Source of the DNA: Amyloporia xantha
Taxonomy: Eukaryota > Basidiomycota > Agaricomycetes > Polyporales > Adustoporiaceae
NCBI GenBank assembly: GCA_036971615.1
Contig: JAYKKR010000001.1
Coordinates: 3,348,001 to 3,412,000, forward strand
Length of the DNA stretch: 64,000 bases
Reading direction: 5' to 3'
Shown here: piece after piece, positions 11,401 to 22,967 of the stretch
Layout of the letters: every line of letters begins with the position of its first letter
Position numbering within the stretch: the first letter of the stretch is position 1
Notes under the pieces: generated by a model
The model's input: only the letters and a program-made list of their open reading frames with translations
Databases searched by the model: none
What the model was told of the DNA's origin: nothing
Made by a program: the position numbers and the translations under genes

Positions 11401-12484
11401 CCTTCGAATTCTCAAAATACCCAAACATCTTCTGGGCTTCATGGCTACACCTCATCGTCCCTATTGTCTTTGGTTCTCTCCTGCTGACGGCTCGACAAGG
11501 GAGCCGGGTGTTGACACCGCCTCTCTGCGTGTGTTCTTGTCTGCTTGTAAAGCCCACGATGTCGGATACAAGTCAGACGTTCGTCTTATCTTTGTACATG
11601 CCGGTGCATTGTCAACGCTCTACAAACTTCCTGCGCTAGCCGAACGGCGATACAAGCGGCCTGAAATCCGTTTCTATACGTACGGTACACATGAGACTAT
11701 CTCTCCCGACCGCTGGGGCATTCACGAAATATTCCCGCTAGGTACGTATCCCCGATGGCATGCAATTACCGGACTTATTATTGCCTGTTTAGGTGGCATT
11801 TTGACCTTCACGCCATCCGCGATTATCCAGAACATTGTGGAAACATATGAGTTGATCAAGAAGATTGATGAACACCCCCTATGGCAATGTTATATTTTGC
11901 CATCCGTGGTTACGATGCTCGCGAAGTTGACCTGCCAAGGGGAATCTCCACTGACTCAATACGATAAGTATGTATAAACAACCCACCTCGTGATGAATGC
12001 CACTTATGCATTTACTGCAGAGGGGAATTCCTGCTCGTTGGGCTATTGGAACTCATTGCTCAAGGAAAGATTTCCCTTCTTCGAGCACCACCTCCCATCC
12101 ATAAGAATGCCATGAAATGGTCTGGGTGGCAGCTCAAGCTGCTGAGTATGGATGCTCGCGAGTTGCTTGAGGAGTGCATCAAGACGGCTGCAGAACAGTA
12201 CAGCAACAGCCGAGAACCTGATTTACCAGAAGCGATTCAGAAGGAAATTGCGCGCGATATATGGTCGATGCAGTTGCAGCCAGCAATCATGGACGAGTTC
12301 CGACGCTTCGTTGTGGTGAGAGCGAAAGGTGATCGTTACTTCGATGGAGACAAGGAAGGAGTAAGTCGTCGCATAACTGCATCACAAATAAAGCCTCATA
12401 GCCATGCAGGTGGAATGTGTTTCAATCTCTCAATTTGACTTCAAAGATGATTTCTTCCCCTCCGGTCTTAGAGTTGATGTGTGA
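8473..12484 (+). CDS. Chromodomain protein with SPOC-like and PIN-like C-terminus (Chp1/TASOR-like)
   Basis: Eighteen exons join in phase to 1012 residues, beginning with four very short ones (8473-8535, 8600-8638, 8706-8720, 8773-8801). Residues about 20-70 are a chromodomain: YHVIKQAKV, GGWDYLVKWANY and NTWEPEENVQGCDRLLRGFW contain the aromatic cage positions that bind methylated lysine. A long Lys/Ser/Pro-rich linker follows (exons ending at 10320 and after). KYKWTGELFIQVEMG opens a domain that resembles a SPOC start. The last third (IFPSSILELC, RLIFVHAGALSTL, EIRFYTYGTHE, EIFPLGGILTFTPSAI) resembles a PIN-like fold. Chromodomain, SPOC and PIN in this order is the layout of fission yeast Chp1 in the RITS complex, and of animal TASOR apart from the chromodomain. 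The chromodomain call is firm; the Chp1 assignment rests on domain order and is inference. Confidence 0.82.
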
Positions 12485-12799
12485 ATCGGTCCTACCATTA
12501 CCGGTTGTTCTGGAGAAACTCAGTATGTCGAATGGATCGCACCCAAGGGTAATTGTGAACTTGTCGTAATCATATCTTTGACAAGGGATTGAATTGTACA
12601 GTATGTCGGATTCTCCCATATAAAAGCTTCCCTCTTTCAGTCAATGCAAGGAGGCCGGCTAGCGCCAGTTTCATCTGCCGGAAGCATAGCTTGTGATTTT
12701 GTGTGAAGGTAATCACGTGCGCCGCGGACGACTCGGAACGCGTCCTGGGCTGAGGCTTGTTACCACTTGTAACGCGTTCACTATACCCTGCAGTACACA
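12485..12799. other. Intergenic region, no gene seen
   Basis: It contains the 3' region of the chromodomain gene and the upstream region of the peroxisomal protein gene; no supported feature. Confidence 0.4.
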
Positions 12800-13524
12800 A
12801 TGTCTGCATTATCGACCATCCTTTCTGATCCCGCATACCATGACTACCTTTCCATAGTCAAGGGCGCAAGGAACGGCTTCGTCTATGGCGTCAAAGTGCG
12901 CTTTCCTCACGCACTAATCATGGCCATCCTTTTTGGACGTGGAGAGTAAGCCTCATCTTGGCGTATAATTTGTCTCACTGAGAGGCTCTCTTTAGCTGGA
13001 AGACTCGTCTTCGGACGATATTTAGGGCTACTAAGCAACACGCCTCCAATCTGGCCAAATTTGTCTCCTTGTATAAGACGCTTCTGCTCCTTCAGAAGAA
13101 GTTGAGTGGCGGTGTGCAGCGCAGCGCAGACACATTCGTGGCTGGTCTCATCAGCGGATACTTTGTCTTTGGTGACCGGAATGCCGTCAACGAGCAGGTA
13201 AGTCGATCTTAATAGTGCTCCTTGCTAAAGCTAAGCTTTCGCCAGATTGTGCTCTATGTCTGTTCACGAGTCGTGGCGTCGTTCATCCCTCGTGCTGGAT
13301 CACCATACGCCATGAATTCCACCGCCTCCTCCGCCGTCAAACCAGTTCCCCCGGATGCCCGCAAATTTTCCATATTTGCTGCACTGTGCTGGGGCGCAGT
13401 CATGTGGCTTTTCAATGAGCGAGGCGAGACGATCCAACCGGGAATGTTCAATTCCATGGTATACCTCTACCGTGATTCTGAGCAGTGGAATAGCTTGCGG
13501 ACGTTATTATGGCACAACAAGTAG
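12800..13524 (+). CDS. Peroxisomal membrane protein 4 (PXMP4/PMP24, Tim17-like)
   Basis: Three exons (12800-12945, 12996-13197, 13246-13524) give 208 residues, the normal family length. The signature GARNGFVYGVKVRFPHAL near residue 22, then SNLAKFVSLYKTLLLLQKKL, FVAGLISGYFVFGDRNAVNE and the C-terminal CWGAVMWLFNERGETIQPGM plus SMVYLYRDSEQW follow the PXMP4 family from end to end. The family sits in the peroxisomal membrane and belongs to the Tim17/Tim22/Tim23 superfamily; its transport role is not settled. The start is the first ATG of the frame and coincides with the family N-terminus. All introns are short with clean GT-AG ends. Confidence 0.92.
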
Positions 13525-14964
13525 CCATGCCACTTTATGGTTTCTGTTGGAAGGCCCGTTGATCGGTGGATTCGAAATGTGATAGTCTACCATGCGATAG
13601 AACATAGCAGTTTTTGGTGCGCTATTGGTGTTTAATTTGAGAACTTGATGCGGCACACCATTAGCCCTAGTGCCCTATCCCCATCGCCTAAATTTGAAGG
13701 GACATGTATTGACGTAACATTAAACACAATGCAGGTGTATGTCAGATGCCTACCCCGAATATGTTAGCGAGAGGATGCCTGGACTCAAACGTAAGTTAGC
13801 ATTGGCACTGACATCTTTTCGCTAGAGCATGAGCCCTGCAACTGTACGAGTGGTATGAGTGGCCGTCGATTAGGTACGAATACAGAGCGAATATTTCGGT
13901 ATGAGCTGCAAATGAGCTGATGTTATTTTTCGCATCTCGCAGTATTTTACGCCGAACATATGGAAGAGCTGTTTCTTCCATAATTAGCTCGCGCTCGTGA
14001 TGGAAGTATACGATATGTAGTAAACATGCACGGCGGCCCTTTGGAATACTCATGTCATGCTCTAACAGATGATCCTAAAATAGCCGAGGTTGAACTGACA
14101 GTACTTGTCCCACCTTAAGTTGTGGTTCATGGTCAGAGATATCATTTGGCGTCTGGCACCTAAGGCGTCTCATTAACAACGTCGTGGCGCTAAGCAAGCC
14201 GTTATGCAGGCCAAGGTAAACCAACACTCCGTCGCTTCATGTCTTGAAAGGTGAGTCGGCAATATATACATCCGATCGTGTTCTGACCAGCTTCACGCGG
14301 TCAATCTGTCAGGACTTTTGAAGTTGAATGCCGACCACATGCACGAGTCTATCCATGTGTCGGCGGCTTATTTTCCGGGGTGGTCGTATCTTTAGGCAAA
14401 CTCTGAGCTTAGTCGGGCGGGGAGGGTGCTTCTATTCGGGGGCTGCTTTGGAGCCGCTAGTACGTCCATTGTGTATTCGATACTAGTAGCTGAATGATAG
14501 TAAACACCTTGCCTCGATCATGATTACCGTTAGATTGCGAGGATGTTCTCATACCTGGCGTTCAACTTGAGTTCCGGATGCGAGTCCTGTGCAATACCTT
14601 TGATCATGAGGCGATACACCCCAAACTTCCGAACACGCCACCGGAAGCCGTATCTATGTATTGCTTTGTACAACATGAGTGTCTTCACTGCCTCATTGAG
14701 CGTTTCACGACACTGTGTCATGTAAATCTTTCTCCAGCGGCAAGTCACTTTCTACCGCGTAAAATTCCGTTATGCAGAGAGATGGAGAAAGCGTGGATGA
14801 TATGTACATCGTGAAACAATCCTGAGTTCGACGTAAGTGCAGGACATGCCTGCGAAGGAACCAGACGTAAATGAGCCCAATGACAAAAGAAGTAGTGGAC
14901 GTGGTATCATGGTACGAGGTAAGTAGGAAGAAATGAGTCAGTTCTATATAGTCCTCAGTGTGCC
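13525..14964. other. 1.4-kb region without a supported gene
   Basis: Only short frames without motifs occur on both strands. The right side must include the 3' end of the Ras-like gene. No repeat, tRNA or transposon structure was noticed. Confidence 0.4.
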
Positions 14965-15827
14965 CTACATGATAATACACTTTCCCCCTTTCCTCTTCTC
15001 CTTCTCTTTCGGTGATCGTGATTGACCTTGCAGGCCCTGCTCTTGCTGCCGTGTTTGCCGCAGTAAACGGACGAGATCGACAAACAGGCGTTCCACGTTG
15101 AGAGCCGTTTTCGCAGATGTCTCGAGGAAGTCGCAACCAAAGGTCCGTGCAAGTGCTGCCCCTTCATCCCGTGATACTTCCCGTTCATACTGCTTGTCAC
15201 ATTTGTTACCAACGAGCATGAAGACCGGCTTCTGTCGTTTCACTTTCAGCATAGCTTGCCGGAAGACGTCGAGCCGCTCAAATGTTGCACGTGAGGCGAT
15301 CGAGTAGACCAGGATAAATCCCTGACCCTCTCTAGATATAACCATCATCGTACCAAAGCAGAGAAGACCTTGCAGAGTGCTCACCTGACCCATTGATCTC
15401 GTAGCGTCGCGTATTCCTCTGTAAATCACATGAAGCAAATCACGAATGTCCAGCAACGCGAGAAGGCACACCTTGGCCGGCTGTGTCAATCACTTCAACG
15501 AAACACATCCGCTTGTCAACCACCAGTTGCTTGCGATATGCATCTTCTATTGTCGGATCATATGTCTGCAAATTCGACGTGTTCATAAACTAGCAATGAT
15601 GACGGCAATAATTCTCGTACCTCTATGAGATTGAAATATCGAAGGTAAGACATGAGTGTATATCTCACCCCATAAATAGCCTAGCTCACCGACGAAACAG
15701 TTGAGCGTAAACTGAGCCAGGATCAGTCATCTCGTTCTATGGTTCGGTGAATGAAACTCACTTGCACAGCCAAAGCAGTCTTTCCTACGCCTCCATCGCC
15801 AAGAACGGCTACTCTCCAACTATCCAT
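14965..15827 (-). CDS. Ras-family small GTPase with CaaX box
   Basis: Six exons are needed (15827-15762, 15711-15690, 15622-15621, 15565-15472, 15418-15385, 15331-14965), giving 194 residues. The GTPase motifs are complete: P-loop [14 protein letters not shown], effector loop [12 protein letters not shown], switch [21 protein letters not shown] and ETSAKT. It ends in a Lys-rich tail and CIIM, a CaaX box for prenylation and plasma-membrane attachment. The motif pattern places it in the Ras/Rap/Rsr1 group, but I cannot say which member. The third exon would be only two bases (AG): with the strong donor gtgagc after exon 2, the conserved Glu before TYDPT can only be restored this way. Skipping it shifts the frame to an immediate stop; the only other fix is a weak gtcggt donor that would drop two conserved residues. 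Confidence 0.9.
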
Positions 15828-18800
15828 TTCTATGAGCGGGTTAGCACGAGCCCAAGTGTGCAGGTTGCGTGACAGTGCGTCCACGTACCTTCAACGAGCA
15901 GAAACGAGAGTATAGAATAAGCAAATCTGTAATGGGGCGATAAAATCCAGGCTGATCGAAAGAGACAAGCGCGTAAAGTTACCTTCAAAGTGAAAGAGCA
16001 GCCGATGTGAGGAGTTAGCGGAAACGATAGGGGACCGGTTGAGAGAAGAGAGGGTCGGGAAAGATAATAAAAGCGAGATCTGAACGTCGTGCAAAATCGT
16101 GCAAGGTCGTAAAGAGAAAGGCTGCTGAGGAGCCTTGGTGTCGAGTGGGTGGACGTAGACAGAGTACGGGATAGCCTTCTTCGCGATGTCAATCCGTCCT
16201 GGTATTTCTAGACACAGGCAAACACAGCCAACTTTCCTCCACTTTCCGGCCAAATCCGACCCATACTGCTTTCCTCTTTAGGGACATTCCACCCACTTTT
16301 CGCACAATCCGCCAAATTCTTTATTCCTCGTGAGTCTGGAGCTCACGCTCATCGAGCGCGTTTGATTCAGCTCTGGCTTCCACGTCTCGACCTTCCATCT
16401 CATTTCCCCTTCCTTTGCGTTGGAACAATCACACTCCTCTCAGGGTCCTCATTTCCTGCATTTAACCTTTATTGTCGGGCATCGCCGAGCCATCACCCAC
16501 AGAAATACACGCGCAAACCTCAGGCACAATAGTGTAGCGGAACGACTTTATTCTTCGTGTGTCCGGACAACCCCAAATCATCCCATCGCTGCGGATCATT
16601 TCAATATTCCTGAGAGACTCGGGTCGTAAATGGGTATCGGTTCCGTCCCTCCGTCATCAGTCAGTCAACACCGAAGGCACAATCGGCAGGAGGCGACCAG
16701 TTCGCCGAATCGATACGCGACCTGCCCGTGCAGAAGAAGAGCACGAAGGCTTGTACGCTGCGCCGGCCTGTTTAGTAATGCTTCTCTCGCAATCACTGAT
16801 CGGTATTGTCACCAGTAAGAGTCAGATTACTATGCATGATGGGTTAAGAATAACGCACATGCACTTCCACTGCGGACAGCTAACTTTCGGATGACATCGT
16901 GGAGACACGCCGTCGAGCGAGTCGATCTAAGCGGTCCGCCTTGGAGAAAGTTGCGACCACTATCAGCGTTGGAATTCAGGAAACCTTCCCTCTCCAGGCC
17001 GGCTGTCGTCGTGAGGTGGCCCGGTCTTTTGAACCCAGTTGAGTCGGCTTAGGCAACTTGTGCATAGCACTGCAAGGTTCCGAAGTGGTCAGATTCGAGG
17101 CCTCCAGGAGTCAATCATCAGGTCCCAGGGCAACATACAGTTCTGGAAGCATGATGGACCCATGTGACCAGTAATCCCACGAGTTGGTGGCCCGTATCCG
17201 CCCAATTTGTTGTACTTCCTGTACGAATATACAGGATAGACAGGAACCATGTATCCGCTTTGTCGAAGACCAGATATGATAAGAGACACTATTGGTTAGA
17301 AGGCGTCCTACATATACGCCGGATCTGAGATACGAGAGCTGTTCCGTGCGAGCGTCTGAGCTCCAGCCAGTAGCAGCCACATATGCGGTGAAGGCGCTCG
17401 ACACTTAGGAGTGTGAAAGGCCAATACAGCACATGTTCCAATAGTCCCCGATATAATAGAGCCCCAGTACTCACCTGGAGCGCTGAGAGCATGGACAAGT
17501 GTTAGGGGGGACGAACGAGGTTGAAGCGAAGTTATAGCAGAATGCCTCCGAGGCAGGGTACTGCGAACATCGAAGGAGATCGTGGTAGCATAGCTTTCCA
17601 GCTACTCGAATTCCTTAAAGCAGATGCAAACGGCGACTTGCTGAGATGTTGACTTATCACAGGGAGTCATGGTAATGTGGGTCAGTCACAAATCATGCAA
17701 TTCCAGGGAAAGCTTCCACACCATGAGCGTTCGGAATAGCAGCCTAGGCTTGGGCGTGTGTTTTGCTGCCTTCTTCAAGCATTTGTGGTGACCTAAAGAA
17801 ACTTCCGGCAGAATCTTATTACACCTATTACAGACAAGCCCCAATCTCTGAGGACACGAGTAAGTCATGTAGCCTCAGCGCGAGTAGAAAGTTCACAGTT
17901 CCCTCTTGGAGCGTGCAGATAAATTGTTCAGCCTCTAACAATTGCAAGTAGCGCTGGCACCAAACGATCTTATGTTCGTCATGGACTGCACGAGCTTATA
18001 GCGTGAGTATACAGATGCAGCCAGCCAGTGAGGATAGAACCTTCATAGACCTGGACTGGACGTAATCAAGACGACATGTTGACATTCACATAGAGAGAAG
18101 GCGTACAGAGCGCGATGGTACCTCGACTGAGAATAAGACGCCAGAGATAGGGGTGAGTAGCCCCGTAGAGAACTGTACAGTGATTTGGTAGCGCTGGCAC
18201 GGAACGACGGTCTCAAATGAAGTCATATTTTGTCAAGTTCCGGCGGGAGTAGTCCGAAGATACATCCCCTGTGCCCTGACTCAAGTAAGTAGAAGTGACC
18301 ATGCGTTCGAGCGGAACCAGATACAGCATATGGATAGCTGCCAAGTGAGTGAGAGAACCTTGTCAAGTGTGGTCGGAGATGCATATGGGCCGTAATTGTT
18401 CAAGAGCCTCTTTTCGCCCATTGCCGACGTCGCGGTGTTCACGATCGACAAAGGAAAGTGCGGAAAACCGACGAGCTTAAGTTTGCGATGGCACGCTCAT
18501 CGAAAGATGGATGTTCCTCCAGACATCTTCTTTGTAACCCTTGTGTTATATCTGACCATTTCAGACGAACATTCAACCTCATCCAATCCACCGGTCAGGA
18601 GTTTTCCGTTTTCAAATACGTTGAATACTGAACTTCCCGGACGTCAGCCTGTTCACATATCTTTCCACCTCCGTTGAGATCAAATCCAAACTGGTGAGCC
18701 ATATACACAGCCAACTACCATATCGTCAGTGTTTGACCACTCCGAGGGTTTCTCCGTGCTTGCCTCCTGGATGGACGCTCTGAAGGCAGTACAAAGTGTA

Positions 18801-19748
18801 TCTTGAAGCCATATGGCTACGAACCTACACACGGTGATGTTGGAGAGATAAGATAGTTCCCGATCCCACAGACCAAGAGATTCTCAGCAGGACCCACCAT
18901 GCGGCCCAATGCGGACGTATGTGGACGAGAAGCCCCGAGGTCTACGGGTTTGCGGTCATATAGAACTTAAATACCGACCGAGAATATCCGCTTCGTCGCA
19001 ATTACGCCTATGTCTTGTAGCAGGCTGACTTTCCAACGAAGTCACCTGCTAGACCCTTGAGACGCGTGCGATCATACCTACCTAGCTCCGTCGTCCTAGC
19101 CATTCAAGCTACTCCGATGGGCGCATGGGACTCCGGCGACTCTCAGCTCATGCAGAATATTCAGGACCTCCATGTTAGTTCGCCAGTGGACTCCAGTGTA
19201 CACATCGTGCACCATCCCCGTAATACAAGGTCTTCCATTCCACAGAAGACAACGCGCACCCCGTGAGGTATGACGCATATGAAATGTGGATGCCATCGCG
19301 GAGGTATAATCTACGCCGACGTGAGTGCAAATATGCTCACTGGACCGCCCTTATAGAACTGTTGATAACACTTACTCGATTGAAACACAGCAGACTGTCA
19401 TTACCGCTCTCGCCCCCTTTTCATATAAAAGTGAATTGGATCCATATGTCAATGCGACGCCCCTACCCCGCAGACCGGGTCAGCCTCAGGCATTTTCTTC
19501 CGAAAATGTTTATTGTCACCTTCACCTGCATTCAACAACGTGGGCGCACATTCTATGAGAAAGGGAAGCTCAGTAGCTTGTTCCAACGCGCCGATATCTT
19601 GGATAAAGCCCAATCCTTGCATAGTAGGGTATTCATGCCTCGACTATAAGCACGTGAGTGGCATGCAGCCTTGTCTGCAAGTCTCGGCTTGCTACTTCTA
19701 GATTTCTAGGATGCCAGCAGTCTGGCCAATTCAAGAACACGCTGCCTA
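15828..19748. other. 3.9-kb gene-poor region
   Basis: The right of this stretch contains protein-like pieces in different frames (for example 19325-19558 and 19057-19266), but I could not join them to a gene and recognise no family. The left part is the upstream region of the Ras-like gene. Two copies of gtagcgctggcac (about 17948 and 18186) are the only short repeat noticed. Confidence 0.35.
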
Positions 19749-19749
19749 A

Positions 19750-20190
19750 CGCCCGGAGTTCGATGCTTCCGCCTCCGCCTCTGACCTCCTGTCCGACCCG
19801 TGCCGGAACGCTTGCGGGAGTTGGATTGGTGTAGATGCGCTTTTCCCGAAGTGGGTAGGAGATAATGATAATCGTAACACTCAATCTTTCATTATTGTCC
19901 TACCTCACTTGCACGGGCCTAATGTCGCCACTACCGCAACACTTCTCGACGACTTTCACGCGCCCGTTCCTCATTCTGGATTATTTAGAGCGCGGGTCCA
20001 AGGATGGTTTGATGTTCCTAAAGGAAAGTGCCGCATCGAAGTACTGCGCGAGCGTCAGCGAGATGTGATCAGACTGACTGCACAACTCGAACAGCCTCGG
20101 CTTCATATGGCAAGCACACCTCACACATGCATTTGGAGAGTTATCCTTACTAATTTACTGGTTGCGAGATTATCTGCGAACGATGAGTAA
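19750..20190 (+). other. Orphan open block, 147 codons without ATG start
   Basis: A frame is open from just after a TAA at 19747 to a TAA at 20188. The composition looks protein-like (for example LFRARVQGWFDVPKGKCRIE and LRERQRDVIRLTAQLEQ). It has no early ATG, so it would have to be a downstream exon, perhaps following the fragment at 19325-19558. I recognise no family. It may be an exon of an unannotated gene or a relic. Confidence 0.3.
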
Positions 20191-22592
20191 CCGTTGCATC
20201 TTTGGGTACGTGGTATATGGCTTTCGCCCACCAATCCAATCCCTGTGCCCTCAGCCCTTACTCATCTGTTCAAGGCGGTCCAGATTGTGCGGGTCCCATG
20301 TACTTCCCGTGTGTATATGGGCCCTTCTGTCTGTTCTGGCTGATGCGAAGAACACACCCAGCTGTAACAATAGCAACAATAGACACGCGCAGGGTCGAAG
20401 CCTAAGCAAGCACCGGCAACACAAAGTCCGTGGATAATGCCTTTTGATAGCAGAAAATTCGATCGAGGCTCAGAAACATATTTGCAGAAGAACGACGGCA
20501 GCCCACAAGCGAGTGGGTCCAATCAGGCGAGATTATAGAACCACAAGTTCGGCGAATGAAGGACACCGAGTTTGGAATATCTATCATCATAAGCGGGCGC
20601 AGTGCGCCGGCTTTGTGATTACCGGAAATCTGCTTGGGATGAACACTTTCTATTTACAGCACAATCCATCCCGTTGGCTAGGGCCACAGGTCGCTTGTAC
20701 GCCGAGGCCTTGTCAGCCCGTGTCTTGTGGTGCGAATACTCATACCGCCGCACGTGCCCAGGACCCACAGACCCAAATTTCCTCAGATCGTCCGTATCAA
20801 TATATGGCTCTGTGGTTGAACTCTGACTAGTCCACCAGCGGTCGCAACACCCTCCCCGTGGGCCAATCCCATTCTGGCCAAATGTCTTATGGAAGCATAA
20901 CATTCTTTTCATGGGAATGATAGAACAAGGGCTTGCTATGAGGGCTCCGATCAGACTTCAGGACATTTTATCGCCATGTGGGCTTGGTGAGGTGAGTGTT
21001 ACTCTATGGGACGTTACGCCGAATTCATGATGGCCGTAGAACTCTATAGGACGTGGCCAAGCTTTGGGAGGATATTAATGTTGACTGGTTAATCTTATGT
21101 GAATGATGCGGCTCTAAATCCATACACCCTGGGATCCTGACCAGGTTGGCATGGTCTTATTTGAATACCATCCTATGTTCTCCATGCTGGGAGATTATCC
21201 CTTGCTTTCCAGTAAGCCTCATCAGCTGCAAAAACTTGATTCCTATGACGTATAGCTGCGCATTTTTCTCGGTCTCTGTATAGCGTGCAAGGAGGTACGT
21301 TTCCAATCCCCATTCGACGACCAATTCCCATCTTTCTAAACGGACTACTGTATTTGGTTTGCTTGCAGTTGCGTACATCTTGTACGCCGTTCCCGCGAGG
21401 GTGGACGTCATATCATGCTGCGCCGTCGCCAACTACCGCGATCGTTCACATCATAGCTGGTCATTCCCGCGTCTCGTATGCCTGGCCTGCCGCAGCAAGG
21501 CATGAGTTCTGCGCAGCGCCAAAACGTGCGCCGCTTTTTGCTGCATGTCGGCATAAACCTCGCCCGTGTAATTTCGCGCAGCGACCACTGCGGTTCTCTT
21601 CTCACAAGTCTAACTGACCGCACAATAACCCGCTTGCTATACTTCTCTCAGACTTGATACTACACCCGCATCCCCGGTTGACCTACTTTCATACATGCGC
21701 TTCATCGTATTGCGCAGTAGAAGGCCATTTCAGTAGGTCAATTTCCAGGCTCATTCTCTATTTATTACTTTATTAGCTACATAGCGCTCACGAGCTGACC
21801 AAGGCCAGGTATAACTGTTGACTATACCTGTGGCTGTACGCGCGAGCAGTGTTCGGAAGGTCAGGTCAATAGGCCTTGACCGTCTAGACCGCAAGGCCAA
21901 AGACGGCGTCAGTGCACGGCGCACGCGATTCGATTCTGCTGGCGGGCAGAACATTTGCGTCACGTGGTGAGCGGGCCGAAAGACGTTCAAACTTACAGCC
22001 ACCGATGACTGTCGTAGACTGTCTCGACCCCTCGTCTTGACCCGACTGACCCCGGTATATACCCCGTCTAAACGGTCTTTGCGAACACTGCGCGCGAGTG
22101 ATATGAGGCCGGACTGAAGGCTCCCCCAGTTTCCACAGAATTTCGCTAAGGTGTTCGTCGCATTGACTTGCAATATCCTGTTGACCGGCATTTATTTTGC
22201 ATGACGTGGTGAAATAACATATGCATATAGCGTGGACCTTATGTTAACAAAAATGATCTGTTATGTTCTACCAGTCGCATCCATTCTGCACTTCACATGT
22301 CGACGAAGAAATATCGTGAAAGGTCGTGCAATATAGCTGTCTTAGCCAAGGAAGTAGCTGAGAATAAATGAACGGCTCAAGACGCTAAGGCAGCGCATAT
22401 GAAGTGAACTACCACCGAGACAAATACAACAGGCTCTAAAGTACAGGAACAGCCCCGTAGAACAGCAGTGAAACCTCAAGGCAATAATTACTGTCAATGG
22501 GTGGGACACGGGTATAAAACAGCACTGTGACCAAACATTATCAATGAGAGTCGGACACATGGTGGCGGCCTGACTTACCTCTATGCGCATCT
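20191..22592. other. 2.4-kb region without a supported gene
   Basis: Frames of up to 146 codons occur (for example 21751-22191 on the minus strand) but none shows a motif or a credible exon structure. No inverted or tandem repeat was found by eye. Confidence 0.35.
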
Positions 22593-22967
22593 TCAGTCCT
22601 GCCGACTGAACTCAGCCTGCGTGAGATTTAGCACGAACGCGCATTTGAAATCTGCTGGCGGCTCGATGATTTTCACGGGTTTCTTCGCTGAGGAACTCCC
22701 CGTCCGAGCTGATATGCCCTGCAGGGTGTTCGTGATAGAGGGGAATGGCCGAAGTGGGCGAGACGTGGGAAATGAAGGCGCCTTGTTCACATTCCGTGGT
22801 GGTCTCGGGAGGCCGTTCGACGCAAGCGGTGATGAGATGTGTGGTCGGACGGTGGTGGGGTTCATAGTGGAGGGTCCAGCAGACATGGTCATTACAGCTA
22901 GAGATAGGGAGGCAACGTCTGTCAGCCTTGGGAGGTATAGAAGGACTTACTCAGGGTACTCACCCAT
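22593..22967 (-). CDS. Possible gene start, Pro/Ser-rich protein, 3' end unresolved
   Basis: A four-base first exon ATGG (22967-22964) followed by a consensus gtgagt intron joins in phase to an open frame from 22897, giving an N-terminus that begins MAVMTMSAGPSTMNP. About 100 residues follow, rich in Pro, Ser and Arg (GLPRPPRNVNKAP, RPLRPFPSITNTL), then KKPVKIIEPPADFKCAFVLN. The frame stops at 22593. A strong donor (gtaagt) at about 22573 lies just beyond the stop, so the last splice junction may be misread and the gene may continue. No family is recognised. It may also be a truncated gene. Confidence 0.35.

Noticed and set aside
17948..18210. Possible tandem duplication (gtagcgctggcac twice)
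   Set aside because: The match is limited to about 13 bases with no extended similarity.
21751..22191. 146-codon minus-strand frame
   Set aside because: No recognisable motif, and no supporting exon or promoter context.
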